A DNA stretch of 64,000 bases, taken from Prostheceraeus crozeri. Its lineage: Eukaryota; Platyhelminthes; Polycladida; Euryleptidae. The stretch lies in contig CAJQUW010015404.1 in NCBI GenBank assembly GCA_907163375.1, forward strand, positions 10,001-74,000. Direction: 5' to 3'. Shown here one piece after another: positions 11,428 to 21,440 of the stretch. The position numbers were made by a program, and so were the translations under genes. Numbering within the stretch: position 1 is the first letter of the stretch; each line of letters opens with the position of its first letter. A model generated the notes under the pieces. It was not told the DNA's origin, made no database searches, and saw only the letters and a list, made by a program, of their open reading frames with translations.

Positions 11428-12822
11428 TTAACTCTTCATTCGGAAATGTAGTGTGTTACTTGTCACAGCATCTTTATGAAAAGGAATCAACGCACCAGCA
11501 TCGTCATAAATTGCAATATCAATTTGTGGGATGTAGTTTGATTTCAGCTTTGTATTATGCACTTTCTTGAAAGTATGCTCAGATAAAATACTGCAGCTTT
11601 TTGGCTGGTATGGTATCATTGCTAGCAATGGAGCTTCAACATCTCCCACACGTACATCTTCACAAATATTGGAATATATCTGAAAATAGTTAATACGACG
11701 CGATAGCGACATGTCTGCGCTAGCTTTGGTTACAGTACCACTTTTAAAGATATTTTGGTCAAAACCCAAAATGTCCATTAGAGTTTTATCCATAATTAGT
11801 TCAATACCTTTTCCACTTATAGTGAGAGACAAAGTACCTTCTTTTTCAGAAAATGAAATATGTTGCTATTAATCACTTCATTTAAATAATCTACAACCAA
11901 TTTAACGAAGTAATAATGCGAGGCATCAACACTCTTGTTTCATGTAAGATACCACCTAAAGGCTCTACACACTTTCTGTATAAAGATACGGTCCATTCTG
12001 TATCAAATTGATTTGACCTTTCACATGGGTAATGTTGCATATCAGATTTTCCATGAACAGCTGCAGAACGATGTCGTAAGAACTGATGAAAATCTTTTGA
12101 ACAAACTAATACTAGATCATCATCATTTAATTTGCTTATTGCAATATGATTAGATGATTTAATATAAGTCAATGTTGCCACTTGTTTGCCATCAACTCGA
12201 AGGAGATAATTAAATTTCTTCAATAATGTTTCAGGAGTCATGTTTGTCTTTCTTGGCTTAATCACAATCTTCTTCACCAACGTCTTCTCATTTCTTGGAA
12301 TAAGATCTACATAATAAGCTTCCTCTCGATATATTAACTGTTTATGACCACTTATGTGGTAATTAACGTTAAAATTATCATAGCTTGTTAAGGCGCTAGC
12401 GAGGTAGCCTAAATCATTCTTAAACTTGGACTTAAACCAACAATCCAATCTTTCTCAACTACATGATGTACATAATTATAATCATCATTGTGCGGAGTAA
12501 ATTGGACAATATGTTTACACGCTTTATTCAAGAAATCATATATAAAACTTTTTACATGATAAGAGATCTTTCTTTGGCCACTGTGGAATGTATACTCGGC
12601 ACCCTTTTCACATTGATAAGCAGCTGTACGCCTCATATTAATAGTCATCACCTCATGATCAAAAGTATAGACACAGTTGCTATAAACAAGTTGAGTGACA
12701 CCCACTTCCCAATTTCCATTTAGCTGTTGTGCATGATCAATGGGAGTAGAAAAGAGTGCGGCTCGATTACTAGTAAATCTCTTTGTAGCCGCATTGCTAA
12801 GCAAAATATGATAAAACGACAT
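11428..12822 (-). pseudogene. Polinton structural protein S1 (copy A, broken)
   Basis: Begins MSFYHILLSNAATKRF at 12822 and shares the SN..(8-10)..F..N...L.G.WEVG signature with S2, so the two are ancient duplicates lying side by side on the same strand. The C-terminal half (11428-11832) contains SGKGIELIMDKTLMDILGFD. The gene starts back-to-back with the small plus-strand paralog at 12858, leaving about 35 bp between the two ATGs. Broken in a few places. Confidence 0.75.
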
Positions 12823-12857
12823 TTTTATATTGCTAATCTGCAACTTTGCATAACATC

Positions 12858-13214
12858 ATGAAGACTTGGATTTTGGACTCTCTACAATATATCAGAGTTG
12901 ATCGTGATGGAAACGTACATTTCAAAAATTCTCATGGTCATACATCAAGAGGAATTACATTAACATGGCGACAATTTGTCAACCTCAATGATATCATGAG
13001 GGATTTGGAATATTTTGAAACATTAAGATTCATCTCCTTGGGTGATCAAGTTTGGCTTCAACATTACAGAAATGAAATTCAAATCTACCATTCTCATTCC
13101 GCAAACTGTTTCTCATTTCGCAAATACAATTGGGAGAAGTATAGAAGATATATACATCGCTCCATCATGACATTTATTCGTCGTGAGTTCATCGCCCTAC
13201 TATGCAAATCTTAA
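12858..13214 (+). CDS. small PC4-like protein 1 (copy A)
   Basis: This open frame of about 118 residues starts MKTWILDSLQYIRVDRDG. The pattern of several short strands followed by a helix (GITLTWRQFVNLNDIMRDL) resembles the single-stranded-DNA-binding coactivator PC4/Sub1, in which GISLxxEQW precedes the helix. The second half looks like a weaker repeat of the same unit (strands, then NWEKYRRYIHRSI). It is a clear tandem paralog of the next gene. The fold assignment is inference from motif pattern only. It looks whole. Confidence 0.45.
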   Translation: MKTWILDSLQYIRVDRDGNVHFKNSHGHTSRGITLTWRQFVNLNDIMRDLEYFETLRFISLGDQVWLQHYRNEIQIYHSHSANCFSFRKYNWEKYRRYIHRSIMTFIRREFIALLCKS

Positions 13215-13236
13215 TCAGACATGACTACCACACATC

Positions 13237-13606
13237 ATGAGTTGGAAATTAGATTCCCTACAACGTATTGAAACGGATCATGATCGAAACGTCTATTTCA
13301 AAGATTCAACTGGAAATGTGAGAAGAGAGTTTGCTTTATCTTATCGTCATTTTCAATCTCTACATCATATCATGAAGGACTTGAAATACTTCTATATGAA
13401 AAGACATTCACGTATTGGAAATCGCATCTGGCTGCGCGTCAACAATCGGCGAATTCAACTCTATCATTCCCAACTTCATACTAACTTCACATTTCATCAA
13501 GGTAGTTGGGAAAAGTATAAAAGGAAGGTACATCGCTCAATTTACTCATTCTTTCATCATGAAGCGCCATCGCTACACCATCGTCAACATTCTCCGTCGC
13601 TTCAGA
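13237..13606 (+). pseudogene. small PC4-like protein 2 (copy A)
   Basis: Starts MSWKLDSLQRIETDHDRN and aligns along its length with the preceding gene (W.LDSLQ.I, F.LSYRHFQSLHHIMKDLKYF, WEKYKRKVHRSI), so it is a tandem duplicate. The frame runs on past 13560 over the start of the TBP-like gene. In B the equivalent frame continues to 47507. A composite open frame in A reaches 14103, but I treat its second half as the TBP-like gene. Confidence 0.45.
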
Positions 13607-14103
13607 CTCTACACCAAAATCGATCTCACAACATTACACCAACAGCTTCCAAACAGCAAGTATTACCGGGCCGTCCTCAAATGTTAGTGGTGAAGATGAA
13701 CAATTCACGGAATCTTCAACTCTTCCCAAATGGGACTGTACAGATTCTCGGCGCCCTTTCTCATTCATCGGCGCAGTCAATGCGCTTAGAGCTACAAAGA
13801 CTACTACGTCGGATATGGAAGAGGGAGAGGTGTGTGATGTCGAATCTGACTGTGGACAATATGGTGATCTCTACTCAATTGAGTGACAGTCTATCATTTT
13901 TGAAGATTCGTACCAGCAGTTACAGTTTGTGTTATGAACCCGAACTTTTTCCTGCAGCTCTCATTAGTTGTTGGTTACCTGTGCATGTGGCAATCTTTCA
14001 TAATAGTAAAGTGATCATTACTGGACTAAAATCTCATGTACAAGCAAATGTGATCCTAGACTATCTCATTGAGTATGTACGTACCCAGCGGATTGTAAAA
14101 TAA
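13559..14103 (+). pseudogene. TATA-binding-protein-like gene (copy A, broken)
   Basis: Nearly identical to the open 181-residue gene at 47290-47835 in B. Visible TBP-like marks are KIDLTTL in the first repeat, LFPNGTVQILGA, YEPELFP in the second repeat and the closing SKVIITGLKSH, which matches the TBP pattern SGKxVLTGAK closely. See the B entry for the detailed argument. A broken copy, but most of the protein is still readable. Confidence 0.75.
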
Positions 14104-14129
14104 AAAACAATTTTTCCAACATGATGTTT

Positions 14130-14591
14130 TTATTTCAAATCATGATAGAACTTACAAATCATTTTTTCATTAGAGGATGGATTACATGAAAAGTTTTGAA
14201 TAATAGATGCAAATCGAGATACATGTAAACGTTTTAAGATGAAGTACAGTACAAAAGCACCACACGTTGATGAAAGTGGATGTTGTAGTATGCGTTCATT
14301 TCGCTGATATTGACGCGTATGTTTTCTCAACCACTGCTGTGTTGGTATATTTGGAGGTTGAGCAAGAGAGTCAAATAGTTCACCACGTCGGTCTTCTCCA
14401 ATAAAGATCGCTTTCCAATGCTCACCGCCTAAATTCTGCGAATGAGTGTTTAGCACAATAAAGATGGGATAGTGATTTACTGCAGGTGGTAAGGTATCGA
14501 GTGAATAGACATTATCGAAAGCTTTCAACGTCGCTTCGTCTGCATTACGCTGCACTTTAGTCTTAATATCGTCAGCAGTCAACCAACTCAT
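14130..14591 (-). CDS. adenain-like cysteine protease (copy A)
   Basis: 153 residues and open. Catalytic pattern of adenovirus-type maturation proteases: His in GGEHW (residue 58), acidic residue in GELFDS (74) and Cys in SSTCGAFVLYF (110). In Polintons this enzyme (PRO) is thought to process capsid components. Its ATG overlaps the stop of the capsid gene by a base, a coupling also seen in B. It converges on the TBP-like gene with only 26 bp between stop codons. Confidence 0.9.
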   Translation of the reverse strand: MSWLTADDIKTKVQRNADEATLKAFDNVYSLDTLPPAVNHYPIFIVLNTHSQNLGGEHWKAIFIGEDRRGELFDSLAQPPNIPTQQWLRKHTRQYQRNERILQHPLSSTCGAFVLYFILKRLHVSRFASIIQNFSCNPSSNEKMICKFYHDLK

Positions 14592-15868
14592 TAACGATTA
14601 TACTGAAGAATCACGTCACGATACTTTGTAATTTCAATATTTGAATCGAAGACTGCATAAATTAATACATTGATCGTCTCAGGTAGTGTTCTTTTGAACG
14701 TCAAATCCAAACGAATATTATGAGGCACGTTCGCTTGACGATAGGGTGCACTAATATCGCTGTCAGCAGTCAAATCAAATGCATAAATAGTATATCCACT
14801 CTTAAACTCTTTCATAGTCAGTCCGTTGGTGTCATCCGTATTGTAAAAGCCAAAGACATCCATAAAATCAACATAACTGCGCATAAATTGATCCGAAGCA
14901 AAATCTGGTTTGTAGGGTGGACCAGGATGACTCACACCATTTACACGTAAAGCAATTTCACTTAACTGATTGTGTTTAAAATTGAAAGGATTCTTCTTTA
15001 TATTACCATTAAATGCATCATTTTCAACCATTGCCACCATGAGGAGCTTCGGTGCTTCCGATGGAAAGAGGCCATCTTTCATGAAACTCTTTTGATCTTT
15101 CGGAATTGTAAAGGTGAGAAGCTTTGTATGCTGAACGGGGGTAAATGGCATTTTGGCGGTTAAGACCTTCAGCATGCCTCTAATGACACTTGGATTCGGT
15201 ACTACTCGACGAATGTAAAGTGCAATATCTTCCACATGAATTCTAAAATTGTCAACTTTAGCAAATGCATTCAGCGCAAATTCAGGCTTATTCAATGTCA
15301 GCTTGAGTCGCATGCTGGTATTACACAGTAAAAACTTTGACTGTCTAAAGAAGTCTAAATTCAGCGGACCATATAGCTGACATACTCTACTATCTTTAAT
15401 CATAGCAGATCGCTTTACAAAGCCACTGTTTGTTTCAACATCAAATTTTCCTGCTTCATCTCTGTACCATCCCATGGCTTCCATATGACTTTTTTGTGCT
15501 GCTGGATGAAACTGTGATACATGATTGAAATATGATTTATAGGGATAATCGCTTTGACCACCTTCCACCTGCTGCTCTCCAATCGTTAGAGAAACATCGC
15601 GAAGTAATGTAGTCAATGGTAAATTGTTCAGTCCAACTTTATGTGCATCGTCAATAGCAGTTCCATCTGCTTGCTGAATTCTAAACCTCAAATCAAGCAT
15701 CGCATAACTCAAATCTATGTAGTCATCACTACCACCAGGAATAACAAATTCAATGGGGCCAGCATTCTCAGCTGTTCGAGGATGATAATCTACAATACTT
15801 GAACTAAGAATATCTGTCTGTATGGCTTGTTGATCGAACAAACAAAAACCGGAAGTTTTACACTCCAT
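14591..15868 (-). CDS. Polinton major capsid protein, double jelly-roll (copy A)
   Basis: 425 residues, open from end to end and about 97% identical by eye to B. The N-terminal segment ...ILSSSIVDYHPRTAENAGPIEF, the DYIDLSYAMLDLRFRI stretch, and the later SYKSYFNHVSQ-like and KEFKSGYTIYAFDLT stretches match the capsid family often annotated as F54H12.2-like. The family is the double jelly-roll hexon-like capsid protein of Polintons and adintoviruses. It sits between the basic virion protein and the protease as usual. The open frame in an otherwise broken element suggests recent decay. Confidence 0.88.
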   Translation of the reverse strand: MECKTSGFCLFDQQAIQTDILSSSIVDYHPRTAENAGPIEFVIPGGSDDYIDLSYAMLDLRFRIQQADGTAIDDAHKVGLNNLPLTTLLRDVSLTIGEQQVEGGQSDYPYKSYFNHVSQFHPAAQKSHMEAMGWYRDEAGKFDVETNSGFVKRSAMIKDSRVCQLYGPLNLDFFRQSKFLLCNTSMRLKLTLNKPEFALNAFAKVDNFRIHVEDIALYIRRVVPNPSVIRGMLKVLTAKMPFTPVQHTKLLTFTIPKDQKSFMKDGLFPSEAPKLLMVAMVENDAFNGNIKKNPFNFKHNQLSEIALRVNGVSHPGPPYKPDFASDQFMRSYVDFMDVFGFYNTDDTNGLTMKEFKSGYTIYAFDLTADSDISAPYRQANVPHNIRLDLTFKRTLPETINVLIYAVFDSNIEITKYRDVILQYNR

Positions 15869-15870
15869 GA

Positions 15871-16326
15871 TTAGAAGTTATAGCAGCGTCGTCGTTTTGC
15901 GCCTGATGAATGATTAGAGCCTCTGCGACGTTTGCGTGAATGCCTTTTGACTGAAGATCGCACCTTACCAGCTCCGCGATGTTTCCTCCTTCCTTTTTTC
16001 ATTCGTTTAGGTGATTTCTTTCCTTGAGTAACACCAGCAATGGTCTGCTTCAATGTTTTTAAACCGCGTTCCTTCCCACGATTCAACAAACTGCTCTTAA
16101 AACTTCTTACTCTGGAAAGATCACTAGCAACATCACCAGCAAAGCCAACGGCATTACTTAAAACATTTCGTTTTAAAGATCTACCGACATTGGATATGAG
16201 AGGTGCTACAACAGATTTCAGTGCACCAAGTATGCTACCTCCACGTTGGCGGCGAGCACCGATGTAAATTTGTCCTCCACCACTTACATAGGAGGGTCGT
16301 GAATAAAATGAGGCAGTTGGATTCAT
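15871..16326 (-). CDS. basic virion protein, adenovirus pX/pVI-like (copy A)
   Basis: 151 residues. A Gly-rich N-terminus with an amphipathic stretch (GGSILGALKSVVAPLISNVG) is followed by a very basic C-terminal third with many KRR and KKGRRKHRG clusters. This combination of a membrane-active-like helix and DNA-binding tail recalls the adenovirus core and minor proteins cleaved by adenain. It lies just upstream of the capsid gene. Looks whole. Confidence 0.7.
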   Translation of the reverse strand: MNPTASFYSRPSYVSGGGQIYIGARRQRGGSILGALKSVVAPLISNVGRSLKRNVLSNAVGFAGDVASDLSRVRSFKSSLLNRGKERGLKTLKQTIAGVTQGKKSPKRMKKGRRKHRGAGKVRSSVKRHSRKRRRGSNHSSGAKRRRCYNF

Positions 16327-16374
16327 AGCTCAAACCCTAAACATTGTTAGTTACAACTTTGCATGAATCACTGT

Positions 16375-17466
16375 CGATCACTTAGATGAAAGATGTCGGC
16401 ACGACGCATCCAAGAGTTCATACTTGAAGGATAACCAGTCCATTTAACAAGACACCATTCTTACCTTGCCGTTTTTTACATCGAATGATTTTCTCTACCA
16501 AATATGTTTCACTTTCAGTGACTACCTCAATCTCATCGCGGTAAAAGCTACCTCAATTTCTTCATTATCGTAATCTTTCAACTTGTAGGTGGTCGGAGAG
16601 TCTTTTTGATTAATCCTTGATACTGTAAATACCTCCTCTGTCCAATTCGGGAGGTACCCTTTAACAAAAACACTTTTCACTTTTTGAGATACGAACTTTA
16701 TCGCCAATTTTCACATCACTTTTCACATGAGTGCGTTTACGTTGGAATGATTCGCGCACTTTATCTACATTGTCAGCATTTACATCTACTGGTCTGAGTC
16801 CAATAGAACGATGGATAGAGTGATTGTAGGCATGGAGTGTATCTTGTAGAACCTTTGTCCAATTTTGTGTCAAGTTGGCAGTAAAATGTCGCCACAAGCG
16901 ATTTTTTAATGTGCGATTAAAACGTTCAACGAGTGCAGCTTTATAAGCGCTCTTTACACTAACAACTCAAATGTCATGCCTCTCAAATAATCTTGTCACA
17001 TGCTGATTTTCAAACTCTTTTCCTTGATCACTCTGAATTCTTTTTGGAATGCGACCTTCTCGAAAAATTGTTTGGAATGCTTTTGCTACTCCTTTCCCTT
17101 CTTTAGTTTTTAAAGGTTGAGCCCACGCATAACGCGAGAAAATATCACTGACGGTTAAAATAAAATTATTGCCCGAGTTATGTTTTGAAATGGAGGCAAC
17201 ATCGCACAAATCTGCTTGCCACTGTTCATCGATGTCATGAACAATATAATGGCGGGTGCGGTACTTCTTTTTCGCTTGTTTGTGGCAACACTCAAAGTGT
17301 ATAGGTAGCCTGACCCTTTAACCATCGTTTACTTGTGATTGTGGAAGACACTCGCTTATGATAATTTCTTGATAGATGCAAATCCTGCCGGATGTTTACA
17401 TCATAATAGATTGACTTCAAACGTTCAGTCGATGCCGGCTGACTCTTTTTCCTCCTTCTCATCTTT
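16375..17466 (-). pseudogene. retrovirus-like integrase with chromodomain (copy A, broken)
   Basis: Carries the DDE core: DEQWQADLCD (first Asp, near 17215) and QSDQGKEF (second Asp, near 17030), with the region of the third acidic residue following. C-terminal sequence near 16400-16520 corresponds to the chromodomain seen in B. In Polintons this enzyme inserts the linear DNA and makes 6-bp target duplications. Several breaks. Confidence 0.88.
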
Positions 17467-17640
17467 TTGTTTTCTTGCCTTTCGACATTTACAACAACTG
17501 CAGCATTTAGCTTTAGCGGTTTTGCGATCGTGTTCACATTGCTTAGGGGTTTCATTATGAGAGCTGGCGCAGCAAGTGCAAGTGACAACGACATTCACCT
17601 CTGGCGGCTCATTACATGGCAAGCAACACATCTGCTTCAT
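17425..17640 (-). CDS. small Cys-rich protein (copy A)
   Basis: 71 residues starting MKQMCCLPCNEPPE, with about a dozen Cys in CC and CxC pairs in the middle and a Lys/Glu-rich tail. Likely to bind zinc. It overlaps the integrase start in another frame, as in B. Unknown function. Confidence 0.55.
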   Translation of the reverse strand: MKQMCCLPCNEPPEVNVVVTCTCCASSHNETPKQCEHDRKTAKAKCCSCCKCRKARKQKDEKEEKESAGID

Positions 17641-17659
17641 ATTAATAGTCTGAGAAATG

Positions 17660-18399
17660 TATTTCCTGGAGGAGCTGTTTTACGTTTTCCTTTTACCAGT
17701 TTTAGTGGCGATGTAGATCTACGTCGAGTTCTTCCTCTTGTTTGCTTAGTGAGTGTGGGAGGGGATGTAGCAGGTGACGAGAAAAACACTTTAAACTACA
17801 AAAATAAAAAAAAAAAAAGAAAAAAAAAAGAAACAACAATAACTTAAACCAATTTGTTGGCATTTTCATCGTCTGAAGCATTGGAGTAGTAGCCACTGTT
17901 GAATCAAGTTTTTCAATGTCTCATTATTCAAAGCAAATTTTGGCACATTATGCTTTTTCAATAGTTTAAGAAAGTATGACCAACCAGGTGGAACATAGCC
18001 CTGACGGCGCTTTCTACGTGTCGCATACTGAATCAAGTCTTCATAACGTGAAGCCTCAATCACTTTATTTTCATCTGTAATGATTTCTCCTCTATCATTT
18101 ACATTGAGATGGGGTCAATACTGTTGAAAAGAGATAGGGCCTGTGCGCGAGATGCTAAAGGTGTAGCAGTCGATACAGAGTCACGCATCTGATTCTTCAA
18201 GTTTTTCAATTGCTCAACAGTTTCCGATTGTAATAATCCAGCACGATGTGGATCTTTGATGTGAACATTTTGTCTTGATAATCTATTTCTTTCCTTATAC
18301 ATTTGATTGCAACGAGGTTGCTTTACTTGCTGCATGGCAGTCAATTGTACATATTCATCTGAGGAATATCTCATCAATCTCGCTGCGATGAATAAGAAC
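17660..18399 (-). pseudogene. conserved small Polinton protein (copy A, broken)
   Basis: Contains DEYVQLTAMQQVK near the start, QSETVEQLKNLKNQMRD (helical), then RYEDLIQYATRRKRRQGYVPPGW and a C-terminal Ser/Pro/Arg-rich tail. Polinton proteins that begin with a (V)IPxDEYxxL-like motif are common between ATPase and integrase; their role is not settled. A lysine/asparagine homopolymer-like run (near 17800-17835) disturbs the 3' part. Broken. Confidence 0.6.
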
Positions 18400-18402
18400 T
18401 CC

Positions 18403-19060
18403 ATAGTTTGTAGATAATATGGAGAGTTGGGAGTTTTCGCAAAAATATCACTTTCGAAATCTAAATTCTTCCGGACACTCTTGCGTAAAGTCATGAGATA
18501 AGTAACCGTATGGTTTTTCTAGTTAGCTGCTTCTGAAAAAATTTCAATTAAGGCTTTTGATCCTCTGGGTGCAAACTCTTGTCGCGCAAAGATAAAATTT
18601 TTCAATTGACTTTTATCTCGCGGATTCTTGAAATGAAAATAGCATAATAGTGTTGTCTTCAGGTTTCGTGTACGAGCTTCTTTTCCATCAGGAAACAAGA
18701 CATTTTGTGTATATATAGATGATCTCTCTTCACTCTTTTATGGTGTGCTGCGCGAGTTAAAATATATGTAACATCATTTGAATTCTTACTTTCTTTTAAT
18801 AAATCATCCAATACAACAACATCATTAGACTGAAGTTTATCCACTGGAATAATTCCTTCATGTCGAATAAAGTTGCGACTTTGCAATTCCTGAAACAGCG
18901 ACGGTTGATAAATACCATAACACCAAATCACTGAATTGATAGGTATTTCCTTAAACAACCTCCCTTCATTTTATCCAATAAATTCAGCGTGAAAACAGTT
19001 TTTACTGCATGAGCTGGACCTGAATACAGTCAGGAACTTTATCACCATTGTGTGTGTTCT
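18403..19060 (-). pseudogene. DNA-packaging ATPase, FtsK/HerA type (copy A, broken)
   Basis: Ortholog of the open B gene at 42443-43060. Readable parts include INSVIWCYGIYQPSLFQELQSRNF, the Walker-B-like NDVVVLDDLL and the following KNSNDVTYILTRAAHHKR. Thought to pump DNA into the capsid. Broken in several places. Confidence 0.8.
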
Positions 19061-20500
19061 GAGAATCCATTTTATCGCGCTCGCTTGAGACTCAAACATT
19101 TGCCATCTCACTGCCCTTCCCCCGCCCTTCAGTCGCCAAGATATTTCCCAATAAGGTTTGCCCCCGGCAGGAGTATCATTGGAAGTATTTGCTGAGAGGG
19201 AAAACTCCGCCCTTTTGTGTTAGATTAGAGTTTTCCTCTTTCTTTGAAGGGGCGACTTTAGGCTATGTGATGATGAAACGTGTGTTTCGTTAGCTATATC
19301 GCTTAAAGTAACTTTCGGTTGTTTTTGGCGCTAATTTCTTCGTCCTCAACTTCCTTACGATGAGAAATAATTTACACATCATGAATTTAACGTTAGCATG
19401 GTCGTTTATAGGCATTGTATCGCTGATTGGGCTTTCATTCGTCGGAGAGCTTTGAATGGACTGAAGAAAACTTTTGACTCTTTACGTTTTTCGTTCCATT
19501 TTACGTTTCCGCCATTTTTCCGTAATTAGTCTTTGACTAAAACCTATCTATTACCACATTTGCCTATAGGTACTAACTATTGCGACTAAGTTGAACTCGA
19601 TTGAGCCCCCCACCCCCCGCCCCACCCGCCCCGGCTCGACTCACCCCTCCCCTCCCATGTATCACAGTGGTTTAATTGGCAAAGTCTGAACTATGCAATT
19701 CCGACGTATGAAAACAGACTCTGTTGACAAAAAAAAGCATGCTTACCTCTCTTGAAGATTGCGGACTTTTTTCATTTCCATCCCTTTCGCATTACATACC
19801 ATACCGCAGAACCATAGTTTCTACCGATGGTACCCGCGATAGCTCATAGCAAGTCTTTTTGAAGATATGAATTTGCTAGCCTTTTCTACAATAATAGACG
19901 CATTGTACAGAAGGAAGTATACCTTCGAGATGTGAAGCAGGACGATAGCTCGAAAACCAGTTGTGGCTACAATTCAAGATACCACTGCATTTTCAATATT
20001 TCTTAATGTTATGCGAAAGCTTGAAATGCTGAGATATCTGAAACTCGCTTCAATCACTAGACTGCTACGCATGATGGTTAAATCGCGGTTTTAAGACGTT
20101 CAGACAATTTTTATATATGCTCCTTTTTAAAAAAATTCTTGGGGTGATTCTACACAACTTCCATTGGCGATATGTGTGACGCAAAATGGAAAGAGCGACT
20201 TTCCACCTTTCCTTTCCAAAATGACTAAACTTAATTTTACGCAACTAAATCGCGGCCTATGAACATGCTATCAGGAGAATGTATTCTTAACTCTAGAAAT
20301 AGAGTGCTAGCATCATGACCCCTGCTTCGATGTCGGTCTCATCTTTAATGAGGGAGGGGGATTTTAACTCACATAATCTTGAACAGCTTCCTTTTAAACT
20401 TTGCTCGTATGAAAACGTACTGTATGTTCCGTCAGTTCGTTCGCGAGAAAGACATGATCGCCCTTTATCTAACCCTCTCCATTGCATGAGAAAACAACAA
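19060..20500 (-). pseudogene. degraded block: basic/hydrophobic peptide, membrane RING protein and PolB-N-like protein (copy A)
   Basis: By comparison with B (41258-42411), about 19120-19450 matches the peptide with a Gly-rich hydrophobic end, about 19535-19990 matches the RING protein, and about 19990-20500 matches the PolB-N-like protein (an ETDIEA remnant is readable near 20330). A C-rich patch at 19602-19655 is absent from B. All three genes are broken in this copy. Confidence 0.6.
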
Positions 20501-20544
20501 AACTCTTCTCATAGTAACATTTTACTTGAATAACGGTTAACAAG

Positions 20545-20655
20545 CAAAGCATTATTTATTTTTTTTTTTTTGGATGTAAAACTAGAGTCCCCCCGGCTAT
20601 ATTTTTTTTTTTGTTATTTTTTTTTTGTGTTATTTTTTTTTTTTTTTTAAGAAAA
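20545..20655. repeat. T-rich low-complexity patch
   Basis: Runs of up to 18 T separated by short words, absent from the matching position in B (about 41220). It looks like local expansion or a poor-quality stretch. Confidence 0.7.
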
Positions 20656-20719
20656 GTGTCGAAAAACAACTGTGGAATCAATGGTTTGAAAGAGATAAAA
20701 TAGCATACAGCTTGGTAAT

Positions 20720-21440
20720 ATCATACAGCGAAGCCATGATATTACCATACAGGAACTTTGGCAGTGTTGAGGTGTAAGGAGGAAAGAAGGATGTGGTTAT
20801 GAACGTAGCACTACACCCACGAACCAGACAAAATCAGGAAACACTACAAAATCCTTATTTAAAACGTTTCGTGACTTCATGATAATGTTGATTCACTCTA
20901 CTATCCCACAGGGGGAGCCAACAATATTCATCAATGATTAGATTGGGAAACTACTTTCCTCTCTTACCAGGATTATTACAAAAGATGCGTTATAAATTCA
21001 CTCGCGCGTCTCTCGCAGCTCGCCACCCCTACAAATCGTTTAAAGTCAATAAGGAAGAGCACTCTCACAAGAAAAAGCCATAGTTCTTGCAAATATTTCA
21101 GATTAAGTCCATGAATGTGTTTTCTCGCCCAATTGATCAACATTGGGATCGCAGTATGGCATGTTGATGATAGACCCTACAATCTGATATGTCCAATGTG
21201 TTCATCAGCAATAGCACTGAAGACTCTGTACAGGTTTCACCCTCACAATCCATAAAAATGATGATGATAGAAGCCTAAAACGGAAAATTTACACATCTAA
21301 GGCAAACGTTCTATAACATATTACAAAAATGAAGAATTACATCGATGCATATCACGACAAAATACACAAATGGCTATGATGGCAACGAGAAGTAAAATGT
21401 ATTAATAAGACACGTCTACGACATCAAAGCAATAAGGCTT
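20720..21440 (-). pseudogene. exonuclease-like gene and RING-like peptide (copy A, broken)
   Basis: Matches the B interval 40456-41160 in reverse. Pieces of the exonuclease-like frame and, nearer 21310-21440, the short Cys/His-rich peptide can be traced. Both are broken here; see the B entries for motifs. Confidence 0.55.
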
